Made by a program: the position numbers and the translations under genes. 64,000 bases of DNA from Saxidomus purpurata (taxonomy: Eukaryota; Mollusca; Bivalvia; Venerida; Veneridae): contig JAFMSR010000005.1 in the NCBI GenBank assembly GCA_022818135.1, positions 33,915,372 through 33,979,371 of the forward strand, written 5' to 3'. Positions within the stretch are counted from its first letter, which is position 1, and every line of letters begins with the position of its first letter. Positions 58,101 to 64,000 of the stretch are shown piece by piece. A model generated the notes under the pieces. The model was not told the origin of the DNA. It worked only from the letters and a program-made list of their open reading frames with translations, and ran no database searches.

Positions 58101-61100
58101 CCAACTAGAACGTTACAATGTACATGTCGTCAGTGTGACCGCTATATTTACTCTCGCGTGCAAATTTATTTTCAGTGTCATTGGCTACACACATACATTA
58201 TTATGATAATAATTAGTGTAACAGTTCTATGACATACCAACTCAATGGCTGCGCCAGTTAGTGCACAAGAAATTCACGGAATTTACTTCATGTATGTAAT
58301 AACTTGTATATACGAGTACAAATAAAACCGTGAAAGAATAACTATCACATTCCGGGGAGCTGCATATGAAGGTCTCGGGAAAATTTCTGTAGACACTCAT
58401 CGGTGTCACTCTTTTTGTATCCTAAGGGATGTCTGTTCACACCATGCTCGTAAAATACATGTACAGATCTATTTAAATACAAATGTATGTCCATTTTCAT
58501 TCACACCGTAAGGATGGGATTGTAATAGATCTATTATGGTTTTAATGTTTGAAGTTTGATTCTAAATTTTCAAGATGTGCGATCGTAATCTATTCAGTCA
58601 CGGAAAGTACCTATATTTCCGTTTCAACTTTGTTACGAATTTTGTTAAACTTAACAGCATTGAGATGTATTTATTTAATTACACTCTTTTAAACAATGCA
58701 ACTCACACTAAAGGTCGGGTAGTACACGAGTTGAATTTATCGATCGATACCTGGCTACTGAGGTATTATATAGTACACCCCTATTTTGAGCGGTTGTTTA
58801 TAATAGAATCTTCCACTTAAAGTTGTATCGGGTTTTAGCTAGTGTAATACGTCTCTGTATGAAACTATACTATCGGGAAATGCTGTACAATTATTGCCAC
58901 GGCTGTATATGTGCAGGCCCAGTCAGAGTAATCTATGTAGGATAAAGATCTACTTTTGGTATTTGCACAGCGGGGGCTCATTTAACTATTACTAAGCTTC
59001 TGTCAGTCAAATAATTCATGTAATGTTTTTATCAACTACACAGTGCTGTCATATTTGGGAAAATGGTCATTAAATGAAACTCATGTTCAGTCACATTCTA
59101 CTAATGGCATGAACCTATGCAAGCATCGGGGCCAATATATAGAGCAAAATATAAAGGTAGCTGACAAGGCTTCAAGGAAGGAAAACTTTTAGTTGTTTTT
59201 CACTTCAGTCTGGGCAAGTCTGTCCTGTATTAAAACTAGAATATTTAAAATCAAGACAACACAAAATTTTCAATTTACATGTTTTTACTTTATGTCTTTA
59301 TCCAAAAATGTACAACATACAATATCTTCTTTATTCAATACAGCCTATTTAATGAGAAAAATGGGACTAAAGCCAAAACCAAAGGTTGTGGACATCACAA
59401 AGAAGGTTGGTACGGTGGAAACGCTGACGGAGGCAAGAATCAGTTGTACCAAGGAAGAAAAGGTGAGTTTGGGCACCTAGTTAAAAACTTACATGCTTTA
59501 GTTTAGAACTTTCATTAGTTTGATTACGGAGACTGCTTCAGTTGCTCTCGAACACTCATTCCAGATGTCATCATGCTCGCAAGATAGAGGCAGCGTGTTT
59601 TTGTCGAGCCACTCGCGAAAGCTGATATAGTTGTCCAAATGGCGGTTCGGTGTATATGTGTGTGTGCGTCTGTCCGTCCGAGTTTAGCTTGTCTGGGCTG
59701 TAACTTATCCATGGATCAAGGGATTCTTAAATAACTTGGCACAAATGTTCACCATCATGAGACGGAGTGTCATGCGCAAGAACCAGGTCCCTAGGTCTAA
59801 GGTCAAGGTCACACTTAGAGGTTAAAGGTCAAATTCAAGAATGACTTTGTCTGGAGCATATCTTTTTCATGCATGGAGGGATTTTGATGTAACTTGGTAC
59901 AAATGTTCACCACCATGAGACGGAGTGTCATGCGCAAGAAGCAGGTCCCTAGGTCTAAGGTCAAGGTCACACTTAGAGGTTAAAGGTCAAATTCAAGAAT
60001 ATCTTTGTCCGGAAGGTTTCTTCTTCATGCATGGAGGGATTTTGATGTTACTTGGCACAAATGTTCACCACCATGAGCTACCCTTGTTTTTAGAATTACT
60101 TCCCTTCGTTGTTACTATAAATAGCTTATATTGTAACTTTTTTATTACTGGCCGTAGAGAAAAATCGAGACCACTTTTCTGTGGTACAACATGCATGTTA
60201 CATACAATATTTAGGTGTATTTTGACCTATCTCTACTTGGTAAGGAGTTAGCCCTTTTGACAGCTGGCGGCTTGACATGTTGCATATGGGCATCTAGTTT
60301 AAAGCATAATTTTGTATTCAAACAAAAATTGATACACAATAGTTTACTCAAGTTTAATAAGTGGAGCCTCCATGGTGCAGTTGTAGCGTGTTTGTCTCAG
60401 GATCGGAGGGTCCCGAGTTTGATCCAAACCAGTGCCCAAGTAGTTGCAGTGTCCTTCGGCAAGACACAGATAATTCCACATTGCCTCTCTCTCTCTTCAA
60501 GGTGTATTCCATCTGGAGTGTGATAAAAATAATTAGTATAAATAATAATAAAAAGTTATATTTTCCAGGATATATACCTGTACTACTTCCTGAAGCACTA
60601 CCCAGGACGGACACTAATATTTACAAACAGCAAGGACTGTATCCGGCGTCTTGTATCTATATTTACCTTACTGCAGTGTAATCCCCTGCCACTACATGCT
60701 GATATGCATCAGAGACAGAGATTGAAAAACCTGGACAAGTTTACTGGTTTGTATTTTGTAATAGATTACATGAGTATACTATTATATATTTCCGCAAGAT
60801 ATATGGAAACTTTATCATCAGGACAATTAATGAAGTTCAGTTTAATTTAAATTGAAAATTAGCAATGGCCTCTTGTTTTTTATTGTCTGATATACAACAG
60901 TTCATTGCTCAGGTGATGGTATATTTTTCCTGCATATCTAAACTTTGAACCATGGTATATCAGCTGATAATCAATACAAAAAGCATTGATTAATTAATAT
61001 ATATACAGTGTGCAGAATTTTAGTGGATAGTTCTAATTTTTTCACAGGAAACCCTACTTCCCTGTTGATAGCATCAGATGTTGCAGCGAGAGGTTTAGAT

Positions 61101-64000
61101 ATACCTAATGTGCAGCATGTTATACATTATCAGGTTCCATATACAGTAGAGGTAAGAGCTCTTTGTCTTTCTTTCACTAGTTTGTTGCACTTTATCAGTC
61201 ACCAGAGAGAACTTTTGGGGCTGTTTGTTTCATCGACACCGGCATACGCAGGTAAAATTGTTTCATATAGCCAGACTGAATCTGGGGCATTATCAGCAAA
61301 ACGGTCTCCATATGCCGGCATACGCTGCATGTATGCTGCTGTGGATGAAACGTATAGCACAATAGAGTAACTAGTGAGTCTACAGGTGAAGTACTGTGAA
61401 TTGGGTAATATTTGTGTTGATTTAATTTTCGTGAATTTCCAATGTTGCTTATTAAAAAGTCTAGCGAAAGATTAATTTCTGATAGATTTACTAGTAGAGA
61501 ATTCTCCTTTGGTGAATTTTAAATTTGTCTGATCACAAATCGCGAAATTTTCGTCACACAAAAATTAACCAATTTACAGTACCGGTAGTCCTTTTCTTGC
61601 AGTTTCGGGGAAAAACAGAATTGTAGAGGAAAAGATAAATGGACGTATTTGCAAAAATATGAACCAAACAATCCCACTGTTAAACGCCAAAGGTAATGGG
61701 TGCTTGATTACATTGCATTAAAAAAAAATATGATGTCATGACCCGGGCAGTACAGGTTTAGATTTGAATGTGGAAATACAGAAAATCTTATCTGAATCAA
61801 TGCGTTTAATCCTGAAAAATTACATCTTTTATTCATGAAACATTTTCAGAATTATGTGCATAGAAGTGGGCGGACTGCCAGAGCCAGTAAAGAGGGACTT
61901 AGTATAATGCTGACTGGACCAGAGGATGTGAAAAACTATCGCAAAGTAATACATACACTTAATAAAAGTAAGTATGATATATTTTGCAAAGATCAAATTG
62001 TAATTTATGTAGTTATTAAAATGACCTGCTGTCATAGCTTGGCACTGTGGTAGAGTAAAATGTCTAAGAAGTCCCTTTCTTAACACTCCTTTATGATCGA
62101 GTGACTAAGGTTGCAGACATGTAATCGCTGAGAAACCTCAAATTGATTGAGTGAAGCTAGTGACCTGATTCATTATATGAGGAGGATGCAGTTTCTTATC
62201 GGGAATATGAGTCTAGTATTGGTCCCTCCCATGAATGCTGGTTGAGTAAACTTGCCCGCCTGTACATAACAAAATCACTGCTGAAATGGGCATTCAACCC
62301 TAAGAAAAAGAAATGATCACTTTCTGATGCACTGATATAAGTCCAAAAGCTGTAGACGGAATGGAAACAAGAAAACCAGACACTTCTCAATCAAACATTA
62401 GGCGAAATAATAATCTATAGTTTAGACGACCCTTTATAAAAAAATCTGTTCTGACAATTATTGATTTTATTTTACAGATGAAGATTTGCCATTTTTTCCG
62501 GTGGATCACCAAGTGCTGCCGGAGATTAAAAGACGAGTAAATATGGTACGGCAGATAGAAACTCAAGAGTACAGGTAACTGATGATTTGTTGATGTAAAA
62601 GGTTTTACAATATCTCACACAGGGATACAGTAGTAGAGAGCTTAATTCACAATTTTTGCATCTGTTGTTCAGATGTCTGACTCATTTTGCATCAACACTT
62701 GTCTGATTGTTAGAGAAGTAAAAAGAGGCTGACGTCAAGATAATTTTCTACGATTATTGCAGTGTTAAGTTACAGGTTGACCATTCAAAATGTTAAACAA
62801 AACTCAGCTTTCATAAGAAGGAATAGTGCACATATACTACATTGATTTTTAGAACGGAAAGCTACATGTGTAGACATTTGATTTCAGGTTTAAGAAGTCC
62901 AAACGTCAGAATGACTGGTTCAGAAAAGCAGCAGAAGAGATTGATGTGGATATTGAAGATGAGGGACTGTATCCTTTTTCTGGGTCAATTTATTGTAAAA
63001 ATATTTAGGCTTACCAAACAAACTTTTCAAATTAAACATGGCTGTCTTTAAATCTGGACAATTCCATTTACTGCTTATTCTAATATACTTCCTGTTAATG
63101 ACCTTGACCTTCACCAGCCTAGATGACATTGGGGATGACACACAGCAGCAGCGTCAAAGTCAATATATAAAGCAGATGAAGTTTGAGCTGGGAATCTTAC
63201 TGAAGCAACCATTGCTGATTGGTTCATCCTTCACAAAATATCCAACCATGTCGGGAAAACTGGTCACACCGCCTGCCAGAGGTACAGCCACAGTGTGTTT
63301 AGCTTAGAACCGAAAATGTTTATTAGCTATAGATGTATCTCTAAGAAAATTGGTTATTTCTCATTACATGGTTAGAATTAATGTATGGAAAAGAATGGCT
63401 TTAAAATGGAGAGAAAATGATCAGAAATGTAGTAGTAATTGACTGTTTGTAATATTGTTTTTATATAACCCTCACCTTTTTCTGCATTTACTAAAGGGAT
63501 CCTAACGCACTACTGTTTTAACATTGTTTCTGACTGGTTATGTCATTTAAATTGGCATCAAATAAATAACAGATATAGTATCAAATACTATTAAAAAAAT
63601 GTATGGTACAGTCAGAAATATCAAAATTACAAAACAGTTAACCCTATAAACTATTCTATTTTAGAATTCTCAATCACGGGGTTTCTATTAAGTCATTCTT
63701 ATTTTGGTGAAGGAAAGAGATTCTAACCATTTCAATGATTTTTACAGAATTTTGAAATAATAGATACATTGTATTAATTTTGATTCATGATCTATCTCTG
63801 AATAGTTCACGGAGTGTCATGTAGGTGTGTAGGTATATATCATTTGCATCTTTGCCTCTTGTATTGTACAAACAATTTCTGTCACATATTCATGAGTTCT
63901 TGATTGATAGATGTCTTGGCTATATTGCAGACGACAAAGGAGATGCTGTCAAAAATGTTAAGAGACACAAGAAGATGCAAAAAGAACATGATGATAATGT
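43733..64000 (+). CDS. DDX24: ATP-dependent RNA helicase DDX24 (18 exons in view, 3' end beyond window)
   Basis: This is a DEAD-box RNA helicase of the DDX24 (yeast Mak5) family, which acts in the nucleolus in large ribosomal subunit maturation. Joining 43733-43885, 44678-45002, 45861-45941, 46412-46560, 47383-47470, 48313-48617, 49806-49985, 50409-50519, 52679-52797, 54106-54227, 59344-59462, 60569-60746, 61048-61151, 61850-61967, 62478-62574, 62888-62968, 63118-63281 and 63932-64000 keeps one open frame of about 854 residues; the human protein is about 859. In order it has an N-terminal block with ELTDYDIV, a Lys-rich and then acidic linker, Q motif (PTPIQ), motif I (AAETGSGKT, split by an intron), an acidic insert, PTREL, TPGR, DEAD (481-484), [19 protein letters not shown] and HRSGRTAR, then a basic C-terminal tail. 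The AAET motif I and the insert after it are typical of DDX24. The ATG at 43733 follows ACAAA, a good context. Exons 3 and 16 each have two frame-compatible donors. Confidence 0.97.
44678..45002 (+). CDS. DDX24: DDX24 exon 2, lysine-rich linker
   Basis: The acceptor TTTTTATTTCAG ends at 44677 and the donor GTGAGT starts at 45003. The exon is 325 nt and leaves one base (G) over. It encodes a Lys/Glu/Asp-rich stretch with clusters such as [14 protein letters not shown], probably a nuclear or nucleolar targeting region by analogy with family members. The linker is poorly conserved, so assignment rests on frame continuity. Confidence 0.88.
45861..45941 (+). CDS. DDX24: DDX24 exon 3 (end ambiguous)
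   Basis: The acceptor TATTTTCAG ends at 45860. It encodes [17 protein letters not shown] and a Glu-rich stretch. Two donors keep the frame: GTAAAC after 45941, or GTTTGT after 45977, which would add 12 codons. The sequence does not decide between them. Confidence 0.8.
46412..46560 (+). CDS. DDX24: DDX24 exon 4, Q motif and start of motif I
   Basis: Encodes [20 protein letters not shown], then FREPTPIQ (the adenine-sensing Q motif), and ends with AAET, the first half of motif I. The donor is GTAAGT. This exon opens RecA-like domain 1 of the helicase. Confidence 0.96.
47093..47285 (-). repeat. tRNA-derived SINE, family S, copy 3
   Basis: Same body as copies 1 and 2 (CTGGGAAGGACCAGTACTA, GCCAGCTTTCTCAAGTAAA) with a decayed box B. 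It lies antisense in DDX24 intron 4. Confidence 0.75.
47383..47470 (+). CDS. DDX24: DDX24 exon 5, Walker A
   Basis: Starts with [15 protein letters not shown], completing motif I (ATP phosphate binding), and ends in one spare base (G) at donor GTAACT. The exon 4/5 intron therefore interrupts the Walker A motif. Confidence 0.95.
48313..48617 (+). CDS. DDX24: DDX24 exon 6, acidic insert
   Basis: The acceptor TATTTACCAG ends at 48312 and the donor GTAATG follows 48617. About 100 residues are mainly Asp and Glu, largely from GAT/GAC codon runs. DDX24 proteins carry a variable insert at this point between motifs I and Ia, so the position agrees with the family although the sequence does not align. 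Confidence 0.88.
48906..49620 (+). repeat. 22-bp minisatellite, about 32 copies
   Basis: TACCTCGGTGTATGAGAATACT (22-bp unit, given here with spacing broken: TACCTCGGTG TATGAGAATA CT). Variants swap TACTTACC and TATCTGCC. It fills most of DDX24 intron 6. Confidence 0.95.
49806..49985 (+). CDS. DDX24: DDX24 exon 7, motif Ia
   Basis: Sixty codons in phase 0. It ends the variable insert and encodes [17 protein letters not shown], which is motif Ia. The donor is GTAAGT. Confidence 0.95.
50166..50395 (+). repeat. Degenerate ~40-bp minisatellite next to exon 8
   Basis: GTAGTCAATGACTACATTGT and TATCTGAATTGT recur about six times. The last copy ends some 14 bases before the exon 8 acceptor. Confidence 0.7.
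50409..50519 (+). CDS. DDX24: DDX24 exon 8, GG and TPGR motifs
   Basis: Encodes [17 protein letters not shown] and [16 protein letters not shown], containing the GG and Ib (TPGR) RNA-contact motifs. The acceptor TGTTTGCAG directly follows a degenerate minisatellite. Confidence 0.95.
50896..51632 (+). mobile_element. Helentron-like element B nested in A
   Basis: GGGATCGCTTTGTCCGTCGG at the left, four core repeats marked by CTATAACTTTGCCAT at 50987, 51149, 51312 and 51423, and GAGGGTGACACAAGTG...GAACACCCATCT at the right. The flanking A core resumes afterwards (CCTTGAGATATTGCTTTGAA). Confidence 0.8.
51830..52195. other. Homopolymer tract, probable assembly artefact
   Basis: Long runs of A with blocks of C and T fill about 360 bp, flanked on both sides by the A-family phrase CGTACCAGTCCA (at 51813) and CGTACCAGTCCA (at 52199). 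Such composition is not seen in other copies of element A. Confidence 0.7.
52679..52797 (+). CDS. DDX24: DDX24 exon 9, DEAD box
   Basis: Encodes [17 protein letters not shown]. The catalytic DEAD tetrapeptide (motif II, Mg-ATP hydrolysis) is at 52727-52738. The exon ends with two spare bases (AG) before donor GTTTGC. Confidence 0.96.
53339..53913 (+). mobile_element. Helentron-like element, C family, 575 bp
   Basis: It starts AGCTCACCTGGCAC and ends CCAGGTGAGCGATATA, then the hairpin GGGCCA TCT TGGCCC and TCTTGTT. The inverted boxes AGCTCACCTGG / CCAGGTGAGC and the 3' hairpin define it. It lies between Ts in DDX24 intron 9. Confidence 0.85.
54106..54227 (+). CDS. DDX24: DDX24 exon 10, SAT motif, GTCAGT donor
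   Basis: Encodes [20 protein letters not shown] (motif III, SAT) and a Lys-rich run. Only a donor at 54228 (GTCAGT) leaves the one spare base that fits exon 11, giving [16 protein letters not shown]; this aligns without a gap to the family sequence at that point. Nearby GTs give the wrong phase or add unalignable residues. Confidence 0.85.
54800..54835. repeat. 16-bp perfect hairpin
   Basis: CAAGGTCTTTCAAATA and its exact inverse are separated by ATAC. It lies in DDX24 intron 10. Confidence 0.9.
56590..57594 (+). mobile_element. Helentron-like element D with five 146-bp core repeats
   Basis: It starts AACCAGGTTTTC with the hairpin partner GAAAATCCTGGTT, then ATTAGATTGGGGTATGGC and a (GGGCGGAT)n microsatellite. 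Five core units run from 56709 to 57435. It ends GAAAACCTGGTTTCGTGGCA with a short TGGC/GCCA hairpin and TTCTTGTT. Layout (end hairpin, microsatellite, tandem core, 3' hairpin) matches bivalve pearl-type Helentrons. It lies in DDX24 intron 10. Confidence 0.88.
56709..57435 (+). repeat. 146-bp tandem core, five copies
   Basis: Starts at 56709, 56855, 56998, 57144 and 57290, with spacing 146, 143, 146, 146 and 146. Copies are nearly identical; copy 2 lacks three bases. Each contains AAGGTCAAGGTCA. Confidence 0.97.
59344..59462 (+). CDS. DDX24: DDX24 exon 11
   Basis: Encodes [18 protein letters not shown] and then [10 protein letters not shown], the linker between RecA-like domains and start of domain 2. 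The donor is GTGAGT. The preceding 5.1-kb intron is the largest in the gene and holds several mobile elements. Confidence 0.94.
59600..60090 (+). mobile_element. Helentron-like element, E family
   Basis: Left part TCTGTCCGTCCGAGTTTAGC, then two and a half core units of 158 bp (CATGAGACGGAGTGTCATGC at 59756 and 59914). The right end (CCCTTGTTTTTAG) lacks a clear hairpin. It lies in DDX24 intron 11. Confidence 0.65.
60361..60530 (+). repeat. tRNA-derived SINE
   Basis: Box A-like TGGTGCAGTTGTAGCGTG, box B-like CCCGAGTTTGATCC, then GTCCTTCGGCAAGACACAGA, a phrase close to the GTCCTTGGGCAAGACAC block found in many animal SINEs. It lies in DDX24 intron 11, just before exon 12. Confidence 0.75.
60569..60746 (+). 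CDS. DDX24: DDX24 exon 12, motif IV
   Basis: Encodes [20 protein letters not shown] (motif IV) and [17 protein letters not shown]. The acceptor TTTTCCAG is at 60561-60568. Confidence 0.95.
61048..61151 (+). CDS. DDX24: DDX24 exon 13, motif V
   Basis: Encodes [20 protein letters not shown], the helicase motif V, and [11 protein letters not shown]. The acceptor is TTTTTTCACAG and the donor GTAAGA. Confidence 0.96.
61392..61581. mobile_element. 190-bp MITE
   Basis: The ends TACTGTGAATTGGGTAAT and the inverse of ATTAACCAATTTACAGTA pair with few mismatches. It lies in DDX24 intron 13. Confidence 0.7.
61850..61967 (+). CDS. DDX24: DDX24 exon 14, motif VI
   Basis: Encodes [28 protein letters not shown] (61859-61882) is motif VI with the arginine finger. 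It continues with [13 protein letters not shown], which matches the family. Confidence 0.96.
62478..62574 (+). CDS. DDX24: DDX24 exon 15
   Basis: Encodes [20 protein letters not shown] followed by [10 protein letters not shown]. The order matches the DDX24 region after motif VI. The donor is GTAACT. Confidence 0.93.
62888..62968 (+). CDS. DDX24: DDX24 exon 16 (end ambiguous)
   Basis: Encodes [20 protein letters not shown], matching the Trp-containing C-terminal segment of the family. Two phase-2 donors fit exon 17: GTATCC after 62968, or GTCAAT after 62983, which adds five residues. Neither is strong. Confidence 0.8.
63118..63281 (+). CDS. DDX24: DDX24 exon 17
   Basis: Encodes [12 protein letters not shown] and [15 protein letters not shown], then [17 protein letters not shown]. 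The last part matches the conserved TKYPTxSGK segment near the C-terminus of DDX24. Confidence 0.93.
63932..64000 (+). CDS. DDX24: DDX24 exon 18, runs off the window
   Basis: The acceptor TATATTGCAG ends at 63931. It encodes [20 protein letters not shown] and is still open at the last base, so the stop codon and 3' UTR lie to the right. Confidence 0.85.

Overview
The window looks like nuclear DNA of a marine invertebrate, most likely a bivalve mollusc. It is AT-rich, its two recognisable genes are split by many GT-AG introns, and the rest is packed with non-autonomous Helitron/Helentron-like elements, MITEs, tRNA-derived SINEs, minisatellites and dead LINEs. The bivalve assignment is an inference from repeat style; no species can be named from the sequence alone.

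Two genes can be reconstructed exon by exon. NSMCE1 (minus strand, coding 37273 down to 29242, 7 coding exons, 272 aa) encodes the RING subunit of the SMC5/6 complex. DDX24 (plus strand, from 43733 off the right edge, 18 coding exons in view, about 854 aa) encodes a nucleolar DEAD-box RNA helicase. They are divergent, with about 6.4 kb between the start codons. That spacer holds a hAT-like MITE, a foldback MITE, a dead LINE and a SINE. Nothing links the two genes functionally beyond proximity.

Region 1-29.2 kb has no convincing host gene. In order it holds a 3-kb TIR-bounded segment with a perfect 55-bp hairpin, a non-LTR retrotransposon fragment (minus strand, 3340-3840), a 69-bp satellite in two opposite-facing arms (4985-8900), three tandem copies of a piece containing a reverse-transcriptase motif (9.2-9.4 kb), a Helentron-like element (9.86-10.72 kb), a dispersed repeat split by a MITE (11.6-13.3 kb), two nested Helentron-like elements (13.9-14.9 kb), a degenerate array (15.4-17.6 kb), a 500-base assembly gap (18501-19000), then mostly unrecognised AT-rich sequence with small MITEs.

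Region 29.2-37.3 kb is NSMCE1, whose introns contain a pogo-like TIR element, 24-bp and 30-bp minisatellites, two related SINEs, a second copy of the dispersed repeat and a Helentron-like element. Region 43.7-64 kb is DDX24, whose introns contain a 22-bp minisatellite, nested Helentron-like elements, a homopolymer tract that looks like an assembly fault, and a five-copy 146-bp-core Helentron-like element sitting inside a foldback element.

The clearest unusual signals are the inverted 69-bp satellite, the Helentron-like insertion whose removal restores equal 185-bp foldback arms, the reciprocal nesting of two such families, and a nuclear-receptor-like AGGTCA motif shared by several otherwise different core repeats.
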